17,160 nucleotides of DNA from GCA-2718595 sp963935005. GTDB lineage: Bacteria; Gemmatimonadota; Gemmatimonadetes; Longimicrobiales; Gaopeijiaceae. This document shows positions 6,968 through 14,697 of this stretch, piece after piece; within the stretch, counting starts at the first letter, position 1, and each line of letters begins with the position of its first letter. The notes under the pieces were generated by a model. That model saw only the letters and a list, made by a program, of their open reading frames with translations. It made no database searches and was not told where the DNA came from. The stretch lies in contig CAWWAX010000029.1 of assembly GCA_963935005.1 (NCBI GenBank), positions 1 through 17,160 on the forward strand, read 5' to 3'. A program made the translations under genes and the position numbers.

Positions 6968-8656
6968 ATGAGACCTAAAGGCGACTGGATGGCGTGGATT
7001 ATTAATACTCTGGCGGTTGTTTTGGTGACTGGTTGTATTGATTCCTCTGATAGTGCCCCCCTTAATGGCTCAATCACTGCAGACGAATTGAGTGGCGATC
7101 TTCATTTTCTTTCTGGAGATGCGATGGAGGGAAGGCTGGTCGGCACCCCAGGCATTGCAAAGGCGGCAGAATTCATAGCTGCACGATTCGACAGTCTAGG
7201 GTTGGAACCTGCTGGTGAGGCGGGATCTTTCTATCAGTCATTCAACCTAGTCCGATTTACTTTGGGTGAGAGCAATAGCTTTTCGATACAAACTGGGAGA
7301 TCTTCCTCTATCTCAGAAGAACTCGGCGACCATTTCTATCCACTGAATTTTTCTGGAACGGGTAGTGCGCAAGGAGAGTTGATGTTTGCAGGGTTTGGCA
7401 TAGTTGATTCCCAGCTGGAGTACGACGATTATGCGCAAGTTCCTGTGGAAGGCAAGGTGGTGATGGTCTTGGAAAGGGAACCAGGAGTGGAAGATCTATC
7501 CAGCAAATTTGATGGGGTCGTTACTTCAAATTCCTCTACGGGTTGGCGGAAAGCTCTTAACGCACAGCGACGTGGAGCAGTCGGGATCCTTTTTGTACGC
7601 GATATCCACAACAGATTAGCCACAGAAGACCCTATTTCATCTAGAAATTATTGGCCAGAAAATCAACGACGTATTGAACGTTTTTCCTTGGAAAAATGGA
7701 CTGACCAGATTCACATTCCGGCAGTTCAGATTTCGGTTCAAATGGCTGAAAGATTGGTCAGTCGTTCTGGGTTTACCTTTCAAGAGCTGGCAATGGCATC
7801 TGAGACTTCTTCTGGCTTGGGAGCAATAGAGTTGCCAGGATTTGCGTTGTCACTTAATACAGCGGTTGATAGACATTTGGTGCCAGCAAGAAATATTCTG
7901 GGTCTTATTCGGGGTAACGATCCAGATCTGGCTAAAGAAGTTGTTCTCATCACAGCTCATCATGATCACAACGGATCTGATGGAGCAGATGTGTTTAATG
8001 GAGCTGACGACGATGGTTCGGGAACAGTGGCTCTTCTGGAGATTGCGGAAGCTTATACGAGTGCTAGCAGAGATGGTATCAATCCAAAGAGAAGTGTCCT
8101 TTTCGCAGCTTGGGATGCTGAAGAACGAGGGCTATTGGGTGCCTGGCAATATGCTGAAAACCCTTTGGTTCGCCTCAGTGACGTGGTAGCTGTTCTTAAC
8201 ATGGATATGATCGGCAGGAACGAGGAGGTCCCGCTAGAGGATGCCCCCTCAGGTAGGTTTAGAGGCTTAAGTGTTCAATCCAGTCAGTCGAACAGCAATG
8301 CAATAAATATTTTAGGCCACACCTATAGTGCAGATATGAAAAATCAAGTGGAAATTGCGAATCAAAACTATGGGCTAGATCTCAAGTTTCGTTATGACAA
8401 TAACCGTTCTAATTTGTTGCGGCGGAGTGATCACTGGCCTTTTCTTCAGGTAGGAGTGCCAGCGCTATGGTTTCATACTGGCTTACATCCCGACTATCAT
8501 ACAACTAACGATATTCCAGAACTCATAGAGTATGGGAAAATGGAAAGAATCGTCAGATTGGTGCATCAGACGAGTTGGCAAATTGCGAATCAAAACGAGC
8601 GTCCTGTTTTTAGTCTTGCTCAAAGAGAAGACTTTTTGCTTAGCCAAGGTCCATAG
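6968..8656 (+). CDS. M28-family zinc aminopeptidase lipoprotein with PA domain
   Basis: This 562-residue protein begins with a lipoprotein signal peptide ending LVTGC (Cys23), so it is anchored to a membrane outside the cytoplasm. Residues about 120-270 look like a protease-associated (PA) insert. The catalytic M28 domain follows with all expected zinc or catalytic residues: H331-x-D333, D347/D348 in GADDDGSG, E385-E386, D413 in MDMIGR, and H511 in PDYHTTND. The family releases N-terminal residues from peptides using two zinc ions. ATG 6968 has AGGA (6956-6959) 8 bases upstream and gives a compact signal peptide; an earlier in-frame start at 6932 would add an Arg-rich stretch. It leads a same-strand block, with the dioxygenase gene 2 bases downstream, so the two are probably translationally coupled. 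Confidence 0.92.
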   Translation: MRPKGDWMAWIINTLAVVLVTGCIDSSDSAPLNGSITADELSGDLHFLSGDAMEGRLVGTPGIAKAAEFIAARFDSLGLEPAGEAGSFYQSFNLVRFTLGESNSFSIQTGRSSSISEELGDHFYPLNFSGTGSAQGELMFAGFGIVDSQLEYDDYAQVPVEGKVVMVLEREPGVEDLSSKFDGVVTSNSSTGWRKALNAQRRGAVGILFVRDIHNRLATEDPISSRNYWPENQRRIERFSLEKWTDQIHIPAVQISVQMAERLVSRSGFTFQELAMASETSSGLGAIELPGFALSLNTAVDRHLVPARNILGLIRGNDPDLAKEVVLITAHHDHNGSDGADVFNGADDDGSGTVALLEIAEAYTSASRDGINPKRSVLFAAWDAEERGLLGAWQYAENPLVRLSDVVAVLNMDMIGRNEEVPLEDAPSGRFRGLSVQSSQSNSNAINILGHTYSADMKNQVEIANQNYGLDLKFRYDNNRSNLLRRSDHWPFLQVGVPALWFHTGLHPDYHTTNDIPELIEYGKMERIVRLVHQTSWQIANQNERPVFSLAQREDFLLSQGP

Positions 8657-8658
8657 GT

Positions 8659-9495
8659 ATGATTGACAAAAAACACTCCGGGATGGTTGTTCGGCCACTG
8701 ACACCGGTTATCGGTGCGGAAATCAAAAACATAGATCTTGGTGGAAGCCTCAGTGAAGCCAATGTAGAATTAATAAGAGAGGTGCTACATCGTTATCAAG
8801 TGATTTTCTTTAGGGATCAAGATATCACCGTGGAAGCGCAAAAATATCTGGGAGAGATTTTTGGGGAGCTGGTGGCACATCCCAACGATCCTGGCCTTGA
8901 AGGGCATCCCGAAGTAATGATCATACACGCAGATAAATCCTCTAAGCGAATTGCAGGGGAGCGTTGGCATTCTGACGTTTCCTGCACCGATGAGCCACCG
9001 ATGGGATCAATCCTGAGGATTTTTCAAATACCAGAGTATGGTGGAGACACTTTATTCTCCAGTATGTATGCGGCTTACGATGGATTGTCTGAGATCATGA
9101 AAGAGTTTTTGGGTGAGCTAACGGCTATTCATGACGGCACTCCCTATTACACAAGCGTTAATCGTAAAATTGGTCGAGATGATGGAGGCAAGGAGTATCC
9201 CCAAGCCGAACATCCTGTGATTCGTACCCACCCTGAAACAGGAAGACGAGGAATTTTTGTCAACGAAATTTTCACTACTGATATTGTGGGACTAGAAAAA
9301 TCTGAAAGTGATTTAATCCTGGGGTTCTTATTCGACCATGTGAAGAAACCTGAGTTTCAATGTCGGTTTCGCTGGGAAAAAGATTCTATTGCTTTTTGGG
9401 ACAATAGATGCACGCAGCATTTAGCTATGTGGGACTACTGGCCTGAAGTCCGTTCGGGTTATAGGGTAACTGTCAGAGGTGACAAGCCGTTTTAA
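8659..9495 (+). CDS. TauD/TfdA-family Fe(II)/2-oxoglutarate dioxygenase
   Basis: This 278-residue cytoplasmic enzyme has no signal peptide. The iron triad is H104-x-D106 (WHSD) and H254 (CTQHLAMWDYWP). R265 and R269 in EVRSGYR occupy the 2-oxoglutarate-binding positions of TauD (R266/R270). Such enzymes couple 2-oxoglutarate decarboxylation to hydroxylation of a substrate, often cleaving a C-S, C-O or C-N bond, as with taurine, 2,4-D and related compounds. Length and motifs match the family well. The substrate cannot be read from sequence. It starts 2 bases after the peptidase stop with only a weak ribosome binding site, consistent with coupling. It precedes the molybdenum hydroxylase genes by 42 bases, which include a stem-loop. 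Confidence 0.92.
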   Translation: MIDKKHSGMVVRPLTPVIGAEIKNIDLGGSLSEANVELIREVLHRYQVIFFRDQDITVEAQKYLGEIFGELVAHPNDPGLEGHPEVMIIHADKSSKRIAGERWHSDVSCTDEPPMGSILRIFQIPEYGGDTLFSSMYAAYDGLSEIMKEFLGELTAIHDGTPYYTSVNRKIGRDDGGKEYPQAEHPVIRTHPETGRRGIFVNEIFTTDIVGLEKSESDLILGFLFDHVKKPEFQCRFRWEKDSIAFWDNRCTQHLAMWDYWPEVRSGYRVTVRGDKPF

Positions 9496-9500
9496 AGAAT

Positions 9501-9520
9501 CAGGTCCATTGGGGGGCCTG
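9501..9520 (+). other. Intra-operon stem-loop between dioxygenase and 2Fe-2S subunit genes
   Basis: CAGGTCC (9501-9507) pairs with GGGCCTG (9514-9520) over 7 bp with one G-U pair and a 6-base loop, just after the dioxygenase stop. The bases that follow are purine-rich with no T tract, so it is not a standard terminator. It may stabilise or process the mRNA and separate expression levels. Confidence 0.4.
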
Positions 9521-9537
9521 AAAGAAGTTAGGATACT

Positions 9538-10233
9538 ATGGTAAAAGAAAGTCTGGATAAGCAGGATTTTAAGCAATTACAGCAGGATTGTTCATTAGAG
9601 GATGGTGGTTTCGGTCACCTTTTCTCTGAAACAACATCACCTGAAAGATATTCTCGCAGAGATTTTATAAAAGGGATCATAGCTTCGGGAGTAGCTGTAT
9701 CCGGCATCCCATATATGGTGAGTGGACAAGCTCGTCCCTCTTCGTCACTAGGATCTGTAGGAAGATTGATTTCTCTGAATGTGAATGATCAGGTTCGCAG
9801 AGTGGATGTCCTTCCCAGTGAAACCTTAGTAATGACTCTTCGCTATAAACTTGGTCTAACTGGAACGAAGCTTGGCTGTGATCGTGGTGAGTGTGGCGCT
9901 TGTACCGTTTTGATTGACGATATTAATCACTACGCTTGCTCCACCCTGACTCATCGAGTTCGTAATCGACAAATCACAACCATAGAAGGCATAGAAACCC
10001 CCCAAGGTGATTTGCATCCCGTTCAATCTGCTTTCGTAAAGGAGTTAGCTCCACAGTGCGGTTTTTGCACACCTGGACAGGTGATGTCGGCAGTAGCTTT
10101 GCTTAAGGAAAATCAGAATCCTACTCGGGAAGAAGCTAGAAAAGCCTTGTCGGGGAATCTCTGTCGGTGTGGAGCCTATGACCATTATCTTAACGGAGTC
10201 ATGTCAGCTGCCCAGGAGATCAACCGTGGCTAA
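9538..10233 (+). CDS. Tat-exported 2Fe-2S subunit of a xanthine dehydrogenase-family molybdenum hydroxylase
   Basis: This 231-residue electron-transfer subunit starts with a twin-arginine signal: S39-R-R-D-F-I-K45, a hydrophobic stretch 46-60, and probable cleavage after SGQA (65). The n-region of about 38 residues is long. Two 2Fe-2S clusters follow: a plant-ferredoxin type (C114, C119, C122, C134) and the C-terminal alpha-helical type (C174, C177, C209, C211). It is the counterpart of PaoA (YagT) of the periplasmic aldehyde oxidase PaoABC. ATG 9538 has AGGA (9530-9533) close upstream. Its end overlaps the start of the molybdopterin subunit by 8 bases. The signal implies the assembled complex is exported, since the other subunits lack one. 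Confidence 0.92.
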   Translation: MVKESLDKQDFKQLQQDCSLEDGGFGHLFSETTSPERYSRRDFIKGIIASGVAVSGIPYMVSGQARPSSSLGSVGRLISLNVNDQVRRVDVLPSETLVMTLRYKLGLTGTKLGCDRGECGACTVLIDDINHYACSTLTHRVRNRQITTIEGIETPQGDLHPVQSAFVKELAPQCGFCTPGQVMSAVALLKENQNPTREEARKALSGNLCRCGAYDHYLNGVMSAAQEINRG

Positions 10234-12628
10234 CCTAATTGGCAGAGATTTCATACCGAGTGACATTTACAGCAAGGTGACAGGTAGAGCTAAGTACGCG
10301 GAAGATATCCGGATGGATGGAATGCTTTTCTGCAGGCTCTTAAAAAGTCCGATGCCTCATGCTCGGGTCAGAGGTCTAGACACTTCTGAAGCTCTGAGCA
10401 TGGAAGGAGTTGTTGCTGTTTTGACCGCCGATGAAGTTCCTGTCACTCCTGGACCTTCAAACAACATATTAACAAATGAACCACATTTTGTCGGAGAGCC
10501 AATACTTGCTGTAGCGGCAGTCAGTGAGAAAATCGCACAAGATGCTATTGATCGAATAAAGATTGATTTGGAGCCTTTGCCTTTTTGCCTGGATCCACTG
10601 GAAAGCTTAAGGCAAGAAGGGGCTAATGCAAGAACGGATGGCAATACAATAGTGTCTCGTGAAGGGGTCCAAGAAATCAAATGGAAAGAGGAAGATTTCC
10701 TACAAGCTGCAGCTGGTGAACTCCCGATGGGTGAGCCTGGTGCAGAATGGTCTTACGGAGACCTGGAAAAAGGTTTTGACGGGGCCTCTTTGATTTTGGA
10801 TGAGAGTTTTGTCACAGCGAGTAATGCGCATCACTCTATGGAACCCCGGTCAGCCATGGCTTTCTGGCAAAACGGGAAATGTCATGTTTATGGATCGAGT
10901 CAGAGTCAAGCCATAGTGGTGCCTGGTTTGGCCAGATATATTGGTATTGAACCAGAGGATTTGGTGTTTATAGGTCAATACTGTGGTGGTGGATTTGGAT
11001 CCAAAGGAAGCGCCTATCCCTTAATGGCCATTCCCGCTCATCTTTCTAAGAAAACTAATAGGCCAGTTTTGATGAGGATTAGCAGGGCAGAAGAGTATTT
11101 TCTTGGGTCTGCACGGATTGGTTTTCAGGGAAGGGTAAAACTTGGGTTTCGCGATAATGGACGAATCGCTGCTGTTGACCTTTATATTGTTCAAGAAAAT
11201 GGACCGAACACAGGGTTCGGAGATATGGGGAGTGCAGCAGATGCTGTGTCTTTGGTGTACACACCCCTCGCTATGCGGTACCGTGGCATCTCGATTCTTA
11301 CTAATACACCTCCGAGGGGTGCACAGAGAGGCCCTGGGCAGAACCAAATCGCAGCAGCGATTGAACCATTGATTGACAAAGCCGCTAAGAGACTGGGAAT
11401 CGACCCGGTCAAGATCAGACGACTCAATGCGCCCGACAGCAGGTCTCTTTACGGAGGAAGTCGGAATTCTGTTACGAGTGCTCATCTGAGGGAGGCTTTG
11501 GATAAGGGTGCCGAAAAATTTGGATGGCATGAAAAGAAGTCAGAAAGTGGTAGACGGATTGGTTCTAAGGTAATTGGAGTGGGAGTTGGTCAGGCTTTTC
11601 ATTCTGCTGGATCCAGTGGCTTTGATGGATTAGTGAGAATTGCGACAGACGGAAAGCTTTATATTCATACTGGAATTGGTAATCTGGGCACTTATTCATA
11701 TGCTTCGACCTCTCGAGTTGCAGCTGAAGTTTTGGATTACCGCTGGGAGAATTGTCAAATAGTCCGTGGAGACTCCAGTAAGCATCTGCCTTGGAATAAT
11801 GGACAATTCGGCAGCAACACTTCGTTCACCATGACTAGAACTAACTATGTCGCAGCTAAGGATGCTCTGCAGAAACTGAAAGAGCTAGCATCCATGAGTT
11901 TAGGGGGTTCATCGGAAGATTATGATATCGAGAATGAAACCGTCGTGAATAGGAGAGATTCAAGTCTTCATATGAGTTATGCCGACTTGGCTTTACGAGC
12001 GATCGAGGTTGGCGGAAGGTATAGTGGGGAAGAGTTAGATAGCGATGACTTAAATGAAATGACTGTCAGGGCAGTGAAAGGATTAGCTGGTACTGGGTTA
12101 ATCGGAGTCGCTCGTGATAACTTGGAACGGACTGGGACAGTTCCAGCCTTGGCTGCCGGATTCATCAAGATAGAATTGGACGTCGAGACTGGAGCAATCA
12201 GAATATTGGATTACTTAGGGGTAGCTGACTGCGGTACGGTTCTTCACCCTCAGGGTTTGGCAGCTCAGGTTAAAAGTGGTGCAGTAATGGGCTTTGGAAT
12301 GGCCTGTACAGAACGTCATTTCTATGATAGCCAGTGGGGTATTCCTGGTGGCGTTGGATTTTATCAAGCAAAACCTCCATCTTATTTGGACGTTCCTTCG
12401 GAATTAGGCTGGGATGCGGTCAATATTTCAGATCCACAGAATCCGGTTGGTGCCAAAGGAATTGGGGAGCCTCTAATGGGGTGCGCTACGGCCGCACTTT
12501 TGTGTGCTATCTCTGATGCTTTGGGGGGGCATTATTTCAATAGGACTCCAGTGGTTTCTGATATGATTGTAAATGCAGCTTCTGGACAAGAACAATCGCA
12601 TAGTCCACTGCAAGTCAATACTCAGTGA
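10226..12628 (+). CDS. Molybdopterin-binding large subunit of a xanthine dehydrogenase-family hydroxylase
   Basis: This 800-residue catalytic subunit binds the molybdenum cofactor and hydroxylates or oxidises aldehydes, purines or N-heterocycles in this family. Visible motifs are GGGFGSK (254-260), R368-G-P-G-Q (372), and GAKGIGEP with the catalytic base E748. The CO-dehydrogenase active-site loop (AYxCSFR) is absent, so it is not a CoxL. The substrate is undetermined; the three-subunit context points to an aldehyde oxidoreductase of the PaoC type. I chose GTG 10226 because AGGAG (10214-10218) sits 7 bases upstream and the protein then begins ANLIGRDF. An in-frame ATG at 10169 lies inside the preceding gene and has poor support. 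No signal peptide is visible. The FAD subunit gene follows after 10 bases. Confidence 0.93.
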   Translation: MANLIGRDFIPSDIYSKVTGRAKYAEDIRMDGMLFCRLLKSPMPHARVRGLDTSEALSMEGVVAVLTADEVPVTPGPSNNILTNEPHFVGEPILAVAAVSEKIAQDAIDRIKIDLEPLPFCLDPLESLRQEGANARTDGNTIVSREGVQEIKWKEEDFLQAAAGELPMGEPGAEWSYGDLEKGFDGASLILDESFVTASNAHHSMEPRSAMAFWQNGKCHVYGSSQSQAIVVPGLARYIGIEPEDLVFIGQYCGGGFGSKGSAYPLMAIPAHLSKKTNRPVLMRISRAEEYFLGSARIGFQGRVKLGFRDNGRIAAVDLYIVQENGPNTGFGDMGSAADAVSLVYTPLAMRYRGISILTNTPPRGAQRGPGQNQIAAAIEPLIDKAAKRLGIDPVKIRRLNAPDSRSLYGGSRNSVTSAHLREALDKGAEKFGWHEKKSESGRRIGSKVIGVGVGQAFHSAGSSGFDGLVRIATDGKLYIHTGIGNLGTYSYASTSRVAAEVLDYRWENCQIVRGDSSKHLPWNNGQFGSNTSFTMTRTNYVAAKDALQKLKELASMSLGGSSEDYDIENETVVNRRDSSLHMSYADLALRAIEVGGRYSGEELDSDDLNEMTVRAVKGLAGTGLIGVARDNLERTGTVPALAAGFIKIELDVETGAIRILDYLGVADCGTVLHPQGLAAQVKSGAVMGFGMACTERHFYDSQWGIPGGVGFYQAKPPSYLDVPSELGWDAVNISDPQNPVGAKGIGEPLMGCATAALLCAISDALGGHYFNRTPVVSDMIVNAASGQEQSHSPLQVNTQ

Positions 12629-12638
12629 GGAAGCTGTC

Positions 12639-13628
12639 ATGCTGAAAGATACTATTTCTGGATTTGAGCTTTATCAGGCTACCGATGTGGATCATGTAAT
12701 GGCTTTGTTAGATCGATTTGGTAAGAATAGTTGGATGTTAGCTGGGGGATATGACAGTCTGGATTGGTTTAAAAACAGAGGTAAAAATCCAGAAATAATC
12801 ATTGATTTGGCTGGAATCGAAGAACTTCAAGGAGTTCGTGAGCATGAGGGGAAGTTGGAGATTGGTGCGTTAACTACTCTGACGGAGATTGAGCGACATC
12901 CTCTGATTAAAGAACGCTTCAGTCTATTGGCTGAAGCAGCAGGTAAAGTCGCTAGTCCACAGATTCGTAATGCTGCAACTTTGGGTGGCAACTTATGTCA
13001 GGATACGAGATGTTGGTACTACCGTTACGGACTGAATTGCTATAGAGCTGAAGGTAATACTTGTTATGCTAGCGGTCCCGATGCGTTGAATAGAGAACAT
13101 GCTCTGTTTGGTGCCAATCGGTGTATGGCGGTGACTCCTTCCGATACAGCACCAGTCCTAGTGGTGCTAGATGCTGAAATGATTGTCAGAAATGCAGAGG
13201 GTGAGCGTATTATTAGAGCCGAAGATTTTTTCATGGATCCTGCAGTGGATTTGACAAGGATGACAGTATTGGAGCCAGGTGATTTGTTGACAGCTATTCG
13301 AATCCCGGACACTTGGGCTGAGCAATCTTTCTATTTTGAGAAAGCCACGGATAGGAATACTTGGGATTTTGCTCTTGTAAGTGTTGCTGCGGCTTTTGTC
13401 CTTGAAGGAGGTGTGATCAACGACCTGAGAATGGCTTGTGGAGGTGTTCAATGTGTGCCTCGTCGTCTTCGAAATGTCGAAGACTTGGTCAGGGGTAGGC
13501 CTAAAAGTGAGAGAACAGCCGAACTGGCTGCGGATATTTCAGTTTCAGGAGCTCAAGTGCTTAACAAGAACCACTTTAAAGTCCCTCTAATGAAAAACCT
13601 TGTGAAGCGTGCAATACGGGATTCTTGA
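12639..13628 (+). CDS. FAD subunit with extra [4Fe-4S]-type cysteines of a molybdenum hydroxylase
   Basis: This 329-residue subunit carries FAD, which accepts electrons from the 2Fe-2S subunit. The flavin-binding segments are LAGGYDSL (34-41) and ATLGGNL (113-119). Immediately after the second come C120, C125, C134 and C142, with C162 further on (CQDTRCWYYRYG...C...C). That cysteine-rich insert resembles the additional 4Fe-4S site of PaoB and 4-hydroxybenzoyl-CoA reductase beta subunits; ordinary CoxM-type subunits lack it. ATG 12639 has GAGGA (12627-12631) 7 bases upstream; an earlier in-frame start at 12573 would overlap the large-subunit gene. It is the last gene of the plus-strand block and converges on the TolB-like gene. 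No cofactor-insertion chaperone (XdhC/PaoD) follows. Confidence 0.92.
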   Translation: MLKDTISGFELYQATDVDHVMALLDRFGKNSWMLAGGYDSLDWFKNRGKNPEIIIDLAGIEELQGVREHEGKLEIGALTTLTEIERHPLIKERFSLLAEAAGKVASPQIRNAATLGGNLCQDTRCWYYRYGLNCYRAEGNTCYASGPDALNREHALFGANRCMAVTPSDTAPVLVVLDAEMIVRNAEGERIIRAEDFFMDPAVDLTRMTVLEPGDLLTAIRIPDTWAEQSFYFEKATDRNTWDFALVSVAAAFVLEGGVINDLRMACGGVQCVPRRLRNVEDLVRGRPKSERTAELAADISVSGAQVLNKNHFKVPLMKNLVKRAIRDS

Positions 13629-13643
13629 TAGCTACAACAACTA

Positions 13644-13667
13644 AGTATTCCGACTAGTTGGAATACT
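13644..13667. terminator. Hairpin between convergent FAD-subunit and TolB-like genes
   Basis: AGTATTCC (13644-13651) pairs perfectly with GGAATACT (13660-13667) around an 8-base loop that can add an A-T and a G-T pair. It includes the stop codon of the minus-strand gene (13654-13656) in its loop. No strong T tract follows on either strand, so I call it a weak, possibly bidirectional, transcript end. Confidence 0.4.
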
Positions 13668-14565
13668 CTATAGCAACAACAATTGCTATCTTGGTCCCAT
13701 CTGGGCTGACTGAGATTCGACTTATGGGGCCCTCCAGATAGTTAAAGTCGGCTACTCTCCGCCAGTTCTCTTGAAGTTCTGGGTTCCACTGGAAAATTGC
13801 AGTTCCCGAACTGCTTAATAAAACACCTTCGGCAGTCCAGTCGTGGAAACCTTCCTCATCCAGGATCGCAATGAGTGGTTCTATCTGACCTCCCTCTATG
13901 GTGAGTTCAGAGATCCAGCCGCCACCCTGGTCGCTTTTCTGAACGAAGCTCCAGGAATCCCGATTAGGTATTTTCTTTAAAGATCGTCCGATATTTTCGG
14001 CCAATATTTCGGAATTGCCTGTCAGGATATTGGCCGTTTGGAGTGTTGCTGGATTCCCCAGAACGAACAATAGGACTTTTTCGGAGTTTCCCCATGCGTG
14101 GTAGCCGACAGGTGCGATGTTTTGCAAAACTAATTCTGGGTCCATTCCTCCCATCGTAAATCGCCAAAGTCGTTGAGTGGCGTCTTCTTCAACCCGAATA
14201 ACGGATAAAGCTCTATCATCAGGGATGGGTCTGGGAGAGTATTCGCTCTCAGCAGTGCGGGTGATTCGTGTAGTTCTTCCAGAGGACAAATAATGCCTTC
14301 GTATTTCCGTTTGATTGTCGTCGCCACTTCCATAAGTGGCAGTATAAAGAATGGAGCGACTATCGAGTGTGAAAGAAGGCTGATTGTCGTAAGCACCTTT
14401 TCGGTTTGTAATGTTCTCCGGTTCTCCTAAATAGTAGACCCCGTCAAATACGGAGAGGTCTACAACATAAATGTCTGTTGCAGGTGGCAAGGACTGTGAG
14501 TGCAGGTTTGAAAAGAGGAGGAGACCTATTAATTGGCTGAATGTGACGAAATGTTTGTGTTTCAT
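13654..14565 (-). CDS. Exported TolB-like beta-propeller protein
   Basis: This 303-residue predicted exported protein has a Sec signal (MKHKHF then hydrophobic residues to about 20, ending SNLHSQS). The body has TolB/PD40-like blades, for example DNQPSFTLDSRSILYTA, EYSPRPIPDDRALSVI and ISVSPDGTKIAIVV. Such propellers usually bind proteins or ligands in the periplasm; no catalytic residues are visible and no Tol-Pal genes are nearby. ATG 14565 is chosen because it starts directly with the signal peptide, although its ribosome binding site is poor. A TTG at 14577 would add four residues. The gene lies downstream of lutC on the same strand, separated by about 130 bases with its own promoter candidate, so a link to lactate use is not shown. 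Confidence 0.75.
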   Translation of the reverse strand: MKHKHFVTFSQLIGLLLFSNLHSQSLPPATDIYVVDLSVFDGVYYLGEPENITNRKGAYDNQPSFTLDSRSILYTATYGSGDDNQTEIRRHYLSSGRTTRITRTAESEYSPRPIPDDRALSVIRVEEDATQRLWRFTMGGMDPELVLQNIAPVGYHAWGNSEKVLLFVLGNPATLQTANILTGNSEILAENIGRSLKKIPNRDSWSFVQKSDQGGGWISELTIEGGQIEPLIAILDEEGFHDWTAEGVLLSSSGTAIFQWNPELQENWRRVADFNYLEGPISRISVSPDGTKIAIVVAIEYSN

Positions 14566-14591
14566 CGGGAATAGCAAAAACCTAGGGATAT

Positions 14592-14605
14592 GAAGAAATT
14601 TCTTC
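14592..14605. promoter_or_regulatory. Perfect 14-bp palindrome upstream of the TolB-like gene
   Basis: GAAGAAATTTCTTC reads the same on both strands. It sits 27 bases upstream of the ATG at 14565 and downstream of the promoter candidate, a position that suits a repressor operator. It could equally be chance in AT-rich sequence. Confidence 0.35.
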
Positions 14606-14622
14606 TTTTGGATTTTTTAAAT

Positions 14623-14652
14623 ATCATAAGCGTTCCATGATTGCACAGTCTA
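14623..14652 (-). promoter_or_regulatory. Sigma-70-like promoter candidate for the TolB-like gene
   Basis: On the minus strand TAGACT (14652-14647, four of six -35 bases) is followed after 18 bases by TATGAT (14628-14623, five of six -10 bases). It lies in the lutC/TolB-like gap, giving a 5' leader of about 50 bases. Confidence 0.35.
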
Positions 14653-14697
14653 TTCAGATAATACCATAGAAAGATCAACTTGTGTAGATTGATAGCT

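Noticed and set aside
6751..7077. 108-codon minus-strand open frame overlapping the peptidase start
   Set aside because: It overlaps the lipoprotein signal peptide and promoter region of the peptidase gene, and has no recognisable domain or signal.
11021..11530. 169-codon minus-strand open frame inside the molybdopterin subunit gene
   Set aside because: The plus frame holds conserved cofactor motifs here. The minus frame has no recognisable domain or ribosome binding site.
10226..12628. CO dehydrogenase large subunit (CoxL)
   Set aside because: The AYxCSFR active-site loop of CoxL is absent. The motifs present are general to the xanthine dehydrogenase family.
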